From an uncultured Hyphomonas sp. (lineage in GTDB: Bacteria; Pseudomonadota; Alphaproteobacteria; Caulobacterales; Hyphomonadaceae): a DNA stretch of 64,000 nucleotides. Location of the stretch: assembly GCF_963675305.1 (NCBI RefSeq), contig NZ_OY776147.1:1674001-1738000 (forward strand), given 5' to 3'. A program made the position numbers and the translations under genes. The first letter of the stretch is position 1. Every line of letters begins with the position of its first letter. Of this stretch, positions 9,133 to 18,508 are shown in pieces. The notes below the pieces were generated by a model that ran no database searches, was not told where the DNA came from, and saw only the letters and a list, made by a program, of their open reading frames with translations.

Positions 9133-10464
9133 GTGCCACGATCAAACCTCGGCCCGGTCTGTATTACGAATGCCGCGCCGGAATATGCCGAAGCACTCCG
9201 AGAAAAAATTCAGGCTTCAGGAGGCACCGCAGTTATTGTTGATGTGCCTGAAGGCACCGGAACGTTCGTCCTGACCGAGGGCCTATCAGCACAACCGCCA
9301 GCAGAACGGCATTATTTTGCGCTACAAGCCATGCTGGCTGCGAAAGCTGGCTCCAAAACAGTCCTGTTGAATTTCGCTTCCTCTCCCTCGCGAACGGAAA
9401 TCGGGGGCACAACCGGACTTTGTCGCACAATCAGGCTGGAGCATCCAGGAACTGAGGCCTGCTCCATATCCATTGCAGACGACAGGAACCCGGGTTCCCT
9501 GGCGTCCAAAATCATGCAGGCCATCTCCCTTTCTGACAGTGACTACTCGCTTCGGGAAGACGGGATATATCTGGATATGCCGGGCGAAGACCTTGCCCCG
9601 CCCGAAGTTTCCGAACGACAGCCTGATCGCCAATCCGTCTGGCTTGTCTCTGGTGGCGCCCGGGGCGTTACGGCGGATTGCACGATCGAACTCGCCAGGC
9701 GAACAGGTGGCACATTTGTTCTGCTCGGACGATCGGACGTTACACCCTGGCCTGAATGGCTGCCGCTCGAAAGAGACCTAAAAGCCCTCCGCGGGGCGCT
9801 TGCACGAAACGCGAGCCGCCCAGGCATGCCCCGCAAGCCGATGGAAATAGATCTTTACGCCCGCAGACTTCTGGCAAGCCTGGAAATCACCGACACTATT
9901 GCGTCCATCGAACAATCCGGTGCCAAAGCGCGCTACATTCAAGTGGATATTGGAAATGCAGACCAGCTCCGCGCCATTCTTCAAAACGTCCAATATGATC
10001 TGGGCAGCATAACCGGGCTTGTTCATGGCGCCGGTGTTCTGGCGGATGGAACGGCTGAACAGCTCCGTCTGGAAGACTTCCAACGAGTCTTTGGTCCAAA
10101 AGTATTCGGACTGGAGAACATTCTGGCGTCTCTGGATGTGAATTCATTGTCGCACATCGCCCTGTTTTCATCCGCATCAGCCGTATTTGGAAACGAAGGA
10201 CAGGCAAATTATGCGGCCGCCAATGAGTGGCTCAATAATGTGTCGCTGCAGCTGGCGCGCGAACATCCGGCTACTCAAGTGAAGGCCTTTTGCTGGGGAC
10301 CATGGCAAGGCGGCATGGTCGATGAAGCACTGGCCCGTATGTTTACCGAACGCGGGATCAGTCTGATCAGCAAATCCGAAGGCGCGAGAATATTTGCCGA
10401 TCAGCTGCTTCAGTCTCCACATGACCATATCCGCTTTGTCGTCGGCGACGATTGGGGTGGGTGA
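9133..10464 (+). CDS. PUFA-synthase ketoreductase (KR) domain frame, probably the C-terminal part of PfaA
   Basis: 443 residues if started at the GTG at 9133, but there is no ribosome binding site, no ATG between 9017 and 9133, and the frame is open back to 9004. The upstream codons read as the linker expected between the last ACP and a PfaA ketoreductase (for example KPYGNAVRVLDSVLVAPFG). Numbered from 9133, the domain has an N-terminal structural subdomain, an NADPH-binding SGGARGVTA motif near residue 173, LVHGAGVLADG, catalytic Ser347 and Tyr360 in GNEGQANYAAANEW, and a C-terminal CWGPWQGG block. It would reduce 3-ketoacyl-ACP to 3-hydroxyacyl-ACP. Its TGA overlaps the next ATG (TGATG). 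It is most likely translated by -1 frameshifting from pfaA rather than as a separate protein. Confidence 0.82.
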   Translation: MPRSNLGPVCITNAAPEYAEALREKIQASGGTAVIVDVPEGTGTFVLTEGLSAQPPAERHYFALQAMLAAKAGSKTVLLNFASSPSRTEIGGTTGLCRTIRLEHPGTEACSISIADDRNPGSLASKIMQAISLSDSDYSLREDGIYLDMPGEDLAPPEVSERQPDRQSVWLVSGGARGVTADCTIELARRTGGTFVLLGRSDVTPWPEWLPLERDLKALRGALARNASRPGMPRKPMEIDLYARRLLASLEITDTIASIEQSGAKARYIQVDIGNADQLRAILQNVQYDLGSITGLVHGAGVLADGTAEQLRLEDFQRVFGPKVFGLENILASLDVNSLSHIALFSSASAVFGNEGQANYAAANEWLNNVSLQLAREHPATQVKAFCWGPWQGGMVDEALARMFTERGISLISKSEGARIFADQLLQSPHDHIRFVVGDDWGG

Positions 10465-13400
10465 TGAAGGCATTCGAACCTGTCGCGATCGTTGGACAGG
10501 GGTGTGTTCTGCCTGGGGCCAATACACCAGGTGAACTGACCCGGCTGGTTATGGAAAAAAGGACCGTCTACGGCACGGTTCCGCCTGAGGAGTTAGGGCT
10601 ATACCGAAGCGTAGCCCAGGGACGCACTTTTGTATCCGGACGCATCAAAGAGTTCGAACAGGTCTTCGACCCTGACCGGCTCAAGCTCAAATCGCTGACC
10701 CCAGATGAACTGGATCCTGTTTGCAGCTGGCCGTTACACGCTGCGCTCGACGCCTGGGAAGACGCTGGCCGTCCTAAAGTTCGCCCTTCAGCAATGGGTA
10801 TATTCGTCGCGAACCTGTCTTACCCATCGGCAAGCCATGTGAAGTATGCCTCTCAGCTATGGCAAGATCAGGAAACTCCGCCGGCGCATTCCGTTTTGAA
10901 TTCCGCGCTGCCTAGCCGCCTGATCGCGGAATCGCTTCGCTCTACCGGCCCCTGCTTTTCACTGGACGCGGCCTGCGCATCGTCACTGTACGCCATCGAC
11001 ATTGCATGCAGAAAGCTGAACGCGCGGCAGATCGACTGCGCCGTAATTGCAGGCGTGAACGCGGCAGACAACCTGATCCTCCATATTGGCTTTGAGGCGC
11101 TGAACGCCCTCAGCCCCACAGGCCGCTCCCGTCCTTTCGTCAAAGGCGCCGATGGACTCATTCCGTCTGAAGGGGCAGCAGCGCTTGTGTTGAAGCGCCT
11201 GACGGATGTTGAGCCGGGAGAAAAAGTCTACGGCGTAATTCGCGGCAGCGGTCTGTCCAATGACGGGCGCCGCAAAGGACTGCTTGCACCTGCTACCGAA
11301 GGTCAGGTCGACGCAATGCGACGGGGGCTAGAATGCAGCGGGATAGATCCGCACACGATCCAGTATGTTGAATGCCACGCGACAGGCACCGCCGTCGGCG
11401 ATAGCGTGGAGGTCTCGTCTGTCAGATCCGTCTACAAAGACGTCGAACATCTGTCTTTGGGGTCTCTGAAGGCAAATACTGGTCATCTTATCACGGTTGC
11501 CGGCCTTGCCAGCGTGCTGAAACTTACAGGCGCCATGGCAGAAGAGCGTATACCGCCAACGCCCCTGGACGGTCAGTTGCTTGACCCGTTCCAGGACAGT
11601 GGACTGGACGTTCCGACGCGTCCCTCAAACTGGGAAACCTCCGGAGCGCCGCGACGAGCTGCCATCAGCAATTTCGGATTTGGTGGAAACAATGCCCACC
11701 TGATTCTGGAGGAGTATCGTCCTTCGACACGAAAGGGCCGTAGCCGGGCGATCAAGACACCTCCTGCTCCGGATATCGTTATCTGCGCCGCATCGCTGAT
11801 GGCGGGCAGTGATTGCACAATTGATAGCGTTCTCCGGCGCCTTATGAACCACCCTGTCAAACGGCCAGAAAAGCTTGAGGAGATCGGCGCCAATGCGGTG
11901 GATGCCCGTTCGCCGCCCAAGGACCTGGCGCAGGCAGAACCTCAGCAACTCGCCATTCTCTCCACGGTCAGTGAAGCCCTGAGCCGCGTCGGCTCCTTCG
12001 AGGCTGAAGAGACAGGCGTGTTTGCCGGCATGGCTTGTGCTGCAGACTCCGCGAGATGGGCGCTGAGGGAACGTGCCACAGCCAATCCGGCGCAATCTGC
12101 AGACGATATCGCACCCAAGCTCGATGCCGCCGCAGTCCTTGGTGCGATGGCCAATATGACGGCGAACAGAATTACGTTCGCACAAGACATCCGCGGGATG
12201 GGCTTCTCGGTGTCTGCCGGTCCTGCAAGCGGGTTGGCAGCGCTTGATCTCGCAATCGACGCGCTGATCTCCGGACGCCTGTCCACCGCTATCGTTGCCG
12301 CTGCAGATTTTGCCACTGAGCCCGTCCGTGCCCGAGCGCTTGCGGATATTCGCGGCCTTGAGCATCCCGGAGACGCCTCCGCCGCCCTGGTTCTGAAACG
12401 GCGCGACGATGCTGAAGCGGCGGGAGACCCCATCCTTGCCACCGTAAAACCGGTGGATTGGAAGAACAGGAAGGCCCGATCGGCTCCAGGCCTGTTCCGT
12501 ACGGTCTACGGTCAGGCGCCTGATGCAGAACCTCTTGTAGAGGTCGCGCTGGAGTGTCTGCTGAATGCCCACAGCCATAGGCAAACAGACGCTGGCGCCA
12601 TACCGGCGCCCTCTTTCAGGCGAAAAAAGCGCCTTGTTTCGGTTGCGGCCGGACTGGCAAATTCAGGTTCGTCGATTTCCTTTGAGCTTGAGCCGCCTCA
12701 GGTCATGCCGGATCCCCTCCGGCCGACACCGATTATGTTCCATGCCGCTGCCGGCAGCCGGAGGAAACTTGCAGAAGCGCTGAATGCCGGCCGAGAAGGA
12801 GGCCGGGGCAGCTGCCGGATCGCACTCATTGCAACGAGTGAGGATGAACTGGACAAGCTACGCGCTTCAGCCGCCCAGCCCTTAGCGAGAGACCAGCTTC
12901 CCTGCGGTGAAGGCATCCATTTCGGAGAAGGCAAGCCAGACGGTGAGCTGGCATTCATGTTTACCGGGTCCGCCGCCGTCTATCCGCGCATGGCAAGACG
13001 GCTGTTGATGGCATTTCCTGAGGTTCGGAAAGCGCTCTCCAAATTGTCCCGGGCTGAGGAGATTGCCGCCCTGCTGTCTCGCTCGAACCTGACTGAATTC
13101 GAACAGTTGTGCGCTGGCACGCTGGTCAGTCAGGCGCACGCCATCCTGTGGCTTGATCTGCTCAAAGTGAAACCTGATGCCGCTATCGGCCTGTCATTGG
13201 GCGAATCCAACGCACTGTTTTCGTTTGGATACTGGAAAGACCCGGGGGCCCTCCTGGATGAAATATCCGAAGCTGCAATGTATGAGCGGCATATCGGCGG
13301 CGCGTTCGAGACAGCCAAACAAGCCTGGGGGCCAAATGTCCCGTCAGACTGGACCAATTGGCGGCTGCAGGCGCCCGTCGAGCAGGTTAAACAAGCGCTC

Positions 13401-16400
13401 GAACGGCACCCGGGCGTCGAGATCACCATCATCTACACAGATGACGACTGCATGATCGGTGGCCCCGCAGACGCCTGCAAGCAGCTCTGCGATGAATTTG
13501 GCAAACAGGCTGGCGTGAAGATGAACCAGCACCTGATCGTGCATGCGAAGGCCATGAGGCCATTTGCGGATACGTGGCGGCGTCTGCATACGCGGGAGGT
13601 GCACCGGGGCTCTGGGGTGCGGCTCTATGCCAATGCCATTCATGCGGCTTACGAGCCGGAGACAACGGTCGTCGCGGACATGCTCACGCGGCAGGCGGTG
13701 GATACGGTTGATTTCCCCAAAACGGTCCGCCAGGCGTGGAAGGACGGCGTGCGCACCTTCCTGGAGCTCGGTCCACGGGACACATTGACGACCAGCCTTT
13801 CCAAGACACTGAAAGATAAGCCTTTTAAGGCTATTGCCACGGACAGGATCGAGGCGTCCGACCTGGGCCAGGTCGCCCATGCGGCAGCCTTCCTCTACGC
13901 CGATGGCCGAGACATAGACCTCGAGCCCCTGCTCCAAACCCTTGCTGCTGCAAGAAAAAACGAGACCGTTCCGCACCGTAAATGGAACGTCACCAGACCG
14001 GTACCTTACCCCATGCCCAAGATCGCCGAAGCCCCGCCAGAACCTGTCCGGAACGTCCTTCCGCATGCGCCCACGCTGCGCATGCCGGACTATGCCATGA
14101 CTATAGCGGACCAGGTCATGATCACGGCCGGACCAGAAAATGCTCCCAAGACGGGCAAATGTGTCGAACCGCCCCGCAAAGTGACCAGCGGAACGGCACC
14201 GCTCCGACTGCGTACGCCGACCGGCCCGACACGTGACCGGGGCGCGATTGAGGCATCGACCCGCGGCAAGATGTCGGAATTCTTCGGACCTGATTTTTCC
14301 GATCAGGACAGTTTCGAACGGCAGGTCCGGCTGCCGGCTCCGCCTCTCCTGCTTGTCGACCGGATCACCGGAATCGATGCGGCACCCCAGGAAGATGCGG
14401 CCGGAATTATCTGGACCGAAACCGACCTCTCCAACCATACCGACTTTGTCCATGACGGGCGCGTCCGTCCGGGACCGTTGATCGAATGCGGCCAGGCAGA
14501 TCTGACCCTGATTGGCTGGATGGGCGCTGACCTGCAAAACAGGGATGAGCGCGTCTACCGCCTGCTCGGTTGTGAAATCACATTCCATGAAGGCGGACTG
14601 CCCCTCGATGCGGACACGCTGAAATTCCAGATTGAGATTACCGGCCACGCCGAGCTTGCCGGGGTCCGGATGTTCTTCTTCCAGTACGACTGCCGCACAA
14701 AGGATCGCCTCGCTTTTTCCGTGCGCAACGGGCAGGCTGGCTTTTTCACGGACGACGAACTCAACAACAGCAAGGGCGTCATCTGGGACGCGGCCAAAGA
14801 CGCACCTCCGACAGCCACGCCCACCGACTTCACCCCTCAGCGTGTGACGCAGAAGCGCAAATTCCCGGCCGCAGACGTCAACGCGTTCCGGAAGGGCGAT
14901 GCCTTCGCGTGCTTCGGCGCAGGCTTCGAGCTTTGCGCGGCCCACTCCAATCCCCCCCATATCCCGGACGGGAAACTCGCCCTTTTCGACGAGGTGATTG
15001 CCTTTGACCCTCAAGGCGGCCCGTGGAAACGGGGCTATCTCCGCGCCCGCGCCGCGACGCCCGCAGACAGCTGGTTCTATGACGGCCACTTCCACAAAGA
15101 CCCCTGCATGCCCGGCACACTTATGGCGGAAGCCGCGGTCCAGACACTGGAATTCTATGCGGCCGCCGTGGGCCTCACGGTTGAGCGGGATGGGTATGTG
15201 TTTGAACCCATTCCGGAACACACGGCGAAGTTCGTTTGCCGCGGACAGGTCATTCCGGACAAGGATCATGATGTGACCTATGAAGTCTTCATCGATGAAA
15301 TCATCGATGGGGAAACGCCGGAAATCTACGCCTCCCTTCTTGCGCGCTGCGATGGGCACAAGGTCTTCCACTGCCCGCGTTTCGGCATCCGCCTGCGCCG
15401 CAACTGGCCCGCGGCACGCATTGACGCAAATCCGCTTCTGATCGGCCCCGAACGGGAAAGCCGCGGCGACCATGCCGCCTTGCTGGACTGCGCAAACGGC
15501 GCCCCCTCTGCCGCTTTCGGCGAGATGTATCGCCCCTATGATGATCAGGGGAATGTACCGCGCCTGCCTCAGCCGCCTTACCACTTCATTTCCCGTGTGA
15601 CATCCGTCAGCACACGCCCGGCTGAAGAAACACTCGGTGCGACGATGACGGCGGAATACGATATACCCGCCGATGCCTGGTATTTCGATGACAATCTCAA
15701 CGGCACGATGCCGTTTGCCGTCCTGTGCGAGATTGCCCTTCAGCCATGCGGCTGGCTGGCCAGCCATTCCGGCTTTGCCCTTGTTGGCACCTTGCGGTTC
15801 CGCAACCTTGAAGGCGATGGCTTCCTCCACATGGAAGTCGGCCGCAATGACGATATGCTGAAGGTCCGCAGCACCCTGACGAATATCGCCAAGGTCGGTC
15901 CGATGACCCTTGTGTCTTTTAACGTCGAGGTCATTACAGGCGATGGGCGTCAGGTTCTGGATCTGAAGACGCAATTCGGCTTCTTCCCGCCGGCATCGCT
16001 TGTGCGGCAGGCGGGGCTCCCGGCCAAACCTCACTTCACATCCGCATTCGACCTTCGTCCTGCGCCAGTCCAGATAGATATGCAGGAACCGCTTGCTTCC
16101 GGCCGGATGAAAATGATCGATGAGATTGACTTCTGCGATCCGAACGGCGGTGAAGCTGGCCTCGGCCTGATCCGCGCGCAACAGCATGTCGATCCGTATG
16201 CGTGGTACTTCAAGGCGCACTTTTATCAGGACCCTGTCCAACCCGGTTCGCTGGGGCTCGATGCGCTGGTCCAGGCGCTGACCCAACTCGTATGGAAGAA
16301 GGGCCTGCAGGAAGGCATGACCCACCCCCACCTCACAACCCTGGCGCCCAATGCGCCCATGAAGTGGAGTTATCGCGGCCAGGTCACGCCGGAGCGCAAG

Positions 16401-16544
16401 ACTGTGACGAGCGTGATGGAAATTCTGAGCATCGAAGACCGGGAAGACGACATTCTGATCACAGCCCGTGGCAGTCTCTGGCGGGATGGGCTTCGTGTCT
16501 ATGAAGTCGGCCCGATGAGCGTTTCGTTGAAGGACCTTGGCTAG
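10464..16544 (+). CDS. pfaC: PfaC-like synthase: KS-CLF-AT-DH-DH
   Basis: 2026 residues from the ATG at 10464, which overlaps the upstream TGA. Domains in order: an active ketosynthase (1-430; Cys171, His305 in HATGT, His341); a chain-length-factor-like second KS (~440-690) where the nucleophile position is proline (Pro587 in SAGPASG), so decarboxylative or structural; a PfaB-like acyltransferase (~830-1150) with Ser911 in GLSLGES; and two FabA-type dehydratases, each a double hotdog (~1290-1660 and ~1700-2020). The catalytic-type motifs are His1542 in HFHKDPCMPG and His1919 in HFYQDPVQPG. The dehydratases would dehydrate 3-hydroxyacyl-ACP and could isomerise to keep cis double bonds. Placement of AT here instead of in a separate PfaB resembles, from memory, myxobacterial systems. 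No C-terminal acyltransferase (AGPAT) is present. Confidence 0.92.
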   Translation: MKAFEPVAIVGQGCVLPGANTPGELTRLVMEKRTVYGTVPPEELGLYRSVAQGRTFVSGRIKEFEQVFDPDRLKLKSLTPDELDPVCSWPLHAALDAWEDAGRPKVRPSAMGIFVANLSYPSASHVKYASQLWQDQETPPAHSVLNSALPSRLIAESLRSTGPCFSLDAACASSLYAIDIACRKLNARQIDCAVIAGVNAADNLILHIGFEALNALSPTGRSRPFVKGADGLIPSEGAAALVLKRLTDVEPGEKVYGVIRGSGLSNDGRRKGLLAPATEGQVDAMRRGLECSGIDPHTIQYVECHATGTAVGDSVEVSSVRSVYKDVEHLSLGSLKANTGHLITVAGLASVLKLTGAMAEERIPPTPLDGQLLDPFQDSGLDVPTRPSNWETSGAPRRAAISNFGFGGNNAHLILEEYRPSTRKGRSRAIKTPPAPDIVICAASLMAGSDCTIDSVLRRLMNHPVKRPEKLEEIGANAVDARSPPKDLAQAEPQQLAILSTVSEALSRVGSFEAEETGVFAGMACAADSARWALRERATANPAQSADDIAPKLDAAAVLGAMANMTANRITFAQDIRGMGFSVSAGPASGLAALDLAIDALISGRLSTAIVAAADFATEPVRARALADIRGLEHPGDASAALVLKRRDDAEAAGDPILATVKPVDWKNRKARSAPGLFRTVYGQAPDAEPLVEVALECLLNAHSHRQTDAGAIPAPSFRRKKRLVSVAAGLANSGSSISFELEPPQVMPDPLRPTPIMFHAAAGSRRKLAEALNAGREGGRGSCRIALIATSEDELDKLRASAAQPLARDQLPCGEGIHFGEGKPDGELAFMFTGSAAVYPRMARRLLMAFPEVRKALSKLSRAEEIAALLSRSNLTEFEQLCAGTLVSQAHAILWLDLLKVKPDAAIGLSLGESNALFSFGYWKDPGALLDEISEAAMYERHIGGAFETAKQAWGPNVPSDWTNWRLQAPVEQVKQALERHPGVEITIIYTDDDCMIGGPADACKQLCDEFGKQAGVKMNQHLIVHAKAMRPFADTWRRLHTREVHRGSGVRLYANAIHAAYEPETTVVADMLTRQAVDTVDFPKTVRQAWKDGVRTFLELGPRDTLTTSLSKTLKDKPFKAIATDRIEASDLGQVAHAAAFLYADGRDIDLEPLLQTLAAARKNETVPHRKWNVTRPVPYPMPKIAEAPPEPVRNVLPHAPTLRMPDYAMTIADQVMITAGPENAPKTGKCVEPPRKVTSGTAPLRLRTPTGPTRDRGAIEASTRGKMSEFFGPDFSDQDSFERQVRLPAPPLLLVDRITGIDAAPQEDAAGIIWTETDLSNHTDFVHDGRVRPGPLIECGQADLTLIGWMGADLQNRDERVYRLLGCEITFHEGGLPLDADTLKFQIEITGHAELAGVRMFFFQYDCRTKDRLAFSVRNGQAGFFTDDELNNSKGVIWDAAKDAPPTATPTDFTPQRVTQKRKFPAADVNAFRKGDAFACFGAGFELCAAHSNPPHIPDGKLALFDEVIAFDPQGGPWKRGYLRARAATPADSWFYDGHFHKDPCMPGTLMAEAAVQTLEFYAAAVGLTVERDGYVFEPIPEHTAKFVCRGQVIPDKDHDVTYEVFIDEIIDGETPEIYASLLARCDGHKVFHCPRFGIRLRRNWPAARIDANPLLIGPERESRGDHAALLDCANGAPSAAFGEMYRPYDDQGNVPRLPQPPYHFISRVTSVSTRPAEETLGATMTAEYDIPADAWYFDDNLNGTMPFAVLCEIALQPCGWLASHSGFALVGTLRFRNLEGDGFLHMEVGRNDDMLKVRSTLTNIAKVGPMTLVSFNVEVITGDGRQVLDLKTQFGFFPPASLVRQAGLPAKPHFTSAFDLRPAPVQIDMQEPLASGRMKMIDEIDFCDPNGGEAGLGLIRAQQHVDPYAWYFKAHFYQDPVQPGSLGLDALVQALTQLVWKKGLQEGMTHPHLTTLAPNAPMKWSYRGQVTPERKTVTSVMEILSIEDREDDILITARGSLWRDGLRVYEVGPMSVSLKDLG

Positions 16545-17215
16545 ACTGACATGGCGCGGCTGAGGACGAGCCCTCCGGCCTGAAAAATCTCAACCCGCAG
16601 AGTCAGGTCATCGTGCTCAAGGCTAAACTGATCCTGCTGACCTGAGATCACCTCCCGAGGCAGGTGAATCCTTGGAGCGCCCCCTTTCAGCCCTGTTCCG
16701 GCAGCCTTCAGGATCGCCTCCTTGATGGCCCAACACCTGAAGAAACCGGCAAGGCCGCTCGCCCCTTCGACGGCGCTGCGGATGTCCCTGGCCTCGCCTT
16801 CGGATGAAAGCATGGGAAGCATCGCCTGCCAGCCAATGGGCCGGACCGTTTCGACATCCACACCCACCTTTCCCGACCGCACCAGGGCCAGCGCATTGGC
16901 TGTCCCGCTGTCTGAAAAGCTGACCGAGACGTCAGGAAAATCCAGAAGGAAAGGACGTCCCTCCGGGTCATGGGCAATTGCAATGTCCGCGGCAGGTTCC
17001 GCCAGCAAATTGGACAGGAGTTCCCGCCGCTGGGAAATATTACGGCCAAGCTGGTCGCGCTTTTCATCCGATACCAGACGCGAAATGCGCACTTTGTCGT
17101 CGCCGGAGAGCACGGCCTCGTTCAGCCGGCCCGACGCAGAATGCCAGAACCACGCCCCCTCCGCCCCCGGCTCAGCCGGGCCGCACTTCGGGAAAGGTCT
17201 GAAGTCCTGCAACAT
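16541..17215 (-). CDS. pfaE: 4'-phosphopantetheinyl transferase (Sfp/PfaE type)
   Basis: 224 residues. These enzymes transfer the phosphopantetheine arm from coenzyme A to the carrier serine of ACP domains. The magnesium-binding GVDVE motif is at 118-122 and WAIKEA at 162-167, with the expected Arg-rich N-terminal half and a GRPFL motif near residue 86. The usual SHS motif appears as FSDSG at 100-104. The length fits Sfp/EntD-type enzymes. It is convergent with pfaC, the stop codons sharing CTAG (16541-16544). Its position directly after the synthase genes makes activation of the two PfaA ACPs the natural role, and no other such gene is in the window. Confidence 0.85.
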   Translation of the reverse strand: MLQDFRPFPKCGPAEPGAEGAWFWHSASGRLNEAVLSGDDKVRISRLVSDEKRDQLGRNISQRRELLSNLLAEPAADIAIAHDPEGRPFLLDFPDVSVSFSDSGTANALALVRSGKVGVDVETVRPIGWQAMLPMLSSEGEARDIRSAVEGASGLAGFFRCWAIKEAILKAAGTGLKGGAPRIHLPREVISGQQDQFSLEHDDLTLRVEIFQAGGLVLSRAMSV

Positions 17216-17286
17216 CGTCTTCAGCGTTGTAGATCGGCGCCTGCCCGGGCGCCAGAACCAGCTTCAACGAAAGACGACCGTGAAAG

Positions 17287-17376
17287 TGGCGGAGAGGAAG
17301 GGATTCGAACCCTCGATACGCGTTAACGTATACGCCCTTAGCAGGGGCGCGCCTTCAGCCACTCGGCCACCTCTCC
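17287..17376 (-). tRNA. tRNA-Ser (anticodon GCU)
   Basis: Read on the minus strand, the sequence starts GGAGAGGTGGCCGAGTGG and ends in the matching acceptor strand and an encoded CCA (plus-strand 17287-17289). It has the long variable arm of class II tRNAs (CGTATACGTTAACGCG region), a T-arm GGTTCGAATCC and anticodon loop CTGCTAA, giving GCU for AGC/AGU serine codons. It lies 71 bases upstream of the phosphopantetheinyl transferase start and its 3' end faces the lipid-synthase cluster. Confidence 0.95.
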
Positions 17377-17559
17377 AGCGCGGACTGCCGGTCTATTGAA
17401 TGGCGGCTCCAATCGCAAGCCCTCTTCGCTTTCCGGGCTGCGGTTGTTGGTGTTTTGCCCCTGCCGGTGGGCTGGCAGCGATGCCATTGCCTGTATCCAG
17501 CACCCCTGCCTGTGATAGTTACGTATTCCTGATAGTCCAAAGCCCCTTAGGGAAAGCAG

Positions 17560-18501
17560 ATGACCGAATATTTCAAGCCCGTCCCGTTCCCGCTGTGGAA
17601 GGAAGACAAACTGGCCTTCGCCGATGCGCTGGGCCGGTCTTTTCGCGAAACCGGATTTGCTGTCATTTCCGAACACCCGGTGTCCCAGTCCGTTATCGAT
17701 GCGAACCTGAAGGCGACGAAGGATTTCTTTGCCCTGCCTGAAGAGGTGAAGCTCAAATATGACGGACGTGAAGGCGGCGGACAGCGCGGCTACACGGCCT
17801 TCGGCGTTGAGAACGCCAAAGGAAAAGCGGAGGCGGACCAGAAGGAGTTCTGGCACACCGGACGGGCCCTGCCCGCGGATTCGCCCTACCGGGAGACGAT
17901 GGCGGATACGCCGTCTGTTCCGGAGGTCCCGGATTTTGATGCCGCGACACGGGGAATGTATGACGCTCTGGACGGGTTTGGGCGCCAGCTTCTCCGCGCC
18001 GTTGCCCTTCACCTGAAGCTGGAAGAGACCTGGTTCGACAACAAGGTGGATGTCGGGAACTCCATCCTGCGCCTGCTTCACTACCCGCCGCAGACGAACC
18101 CGCCGCCGGAAGGCTCTGTACGGGCCGGTGCGCATGAAGACATCAATGTCATCACGCTGCTTCTGGGCGCCGAAGAGGCTGGTCTGGAAGTGAAGCACCG
18201 TTCCGGGAAATGGCTGGCCGTGAGCCCGCCCCCGAATGCCCTGGTGATCAATTGCGGGGATATGCTGCAAAGGCTGACCGGCGGCGTGCTGCCGTCGACC
18301 ACGCACCGGGTGGTAAACCCTTCGCCGGAACGTTCCAGATTCCCGCGTTACTCGACGCCTTTCTTCCTGCACTTCAATCAGGATGTGATGATCGAGGCGC
18401 TGCCGGGCTGCATTGCTGAAGGCGGCAAGGCTGAACCGCCGATCACGGCACAGGACTATCTGATGGAGCGCCTGCGCGAGATTGGCCTGGTGAAAGCCTG
18501 A
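17560..18501 (+). CDS. Isopenicillin N synthase-family 2-oxoglutarate/Fe(II) oxygenase
   Basis: 313 residues. The fold is the double-stranded beta-helix of the IPNS/ACC-oxidase group. The N-terminal DIOX_N region includes GFAVISEHPV (33-41). The iron ligands are His192 and Asp194 in AHEDINVITLL and His249 in THRVVNP, and the 2-oxoglutarate-binding RYS is at 263-265. Family members hydroxylate or oxidise small molecules in the cytosol; the substrate here is unknown. It starts at ATG 17560 behind GGGA. The tRNA-Ser lies upstream on the other strand and thiG converges on it with a 7-base gap, so it appears to be a single-gene unit. Confidence 0.88.
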   Translation: MTEYFKPVPFPLWKEDKLAFADALGRSFRETGFAVISEHPVSQSVIDANLKATKDFFALPEEVKLKYDGREGGGQRGYTAFGVENAKGKAEADQKEFWHTGRALPADSPYRETMADTPSVPEVPDFDAATRGMYDALDGFGRQLLRAVALHLKLEETWFDNKVDVGNSILRLLHYPPQTNPPPEGSVRAGAHEDINVITLLLGAEEAGLEVKHRSGKWLAVSPPPNALVINCGDMLQRLTGGVLPSTTHRVVNPSPERSRFPRYSTPFFLHFNQDVMIEALPGCIAEGGKAEPPITAQDYLMERLREIGLVKA

Positions 18502-18508
18502 TCTGAAC

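Noticed and set aside
13344..16331. Very long antisense open frame (995 codons, minus strand) opposite the PfaC-like gene
   Set aside because: The plus strand encodes clear KS/CLF/AT/DH domains; the antisense frame is a by-product of GC-rich codon use and its translation is low-complexity without domains.
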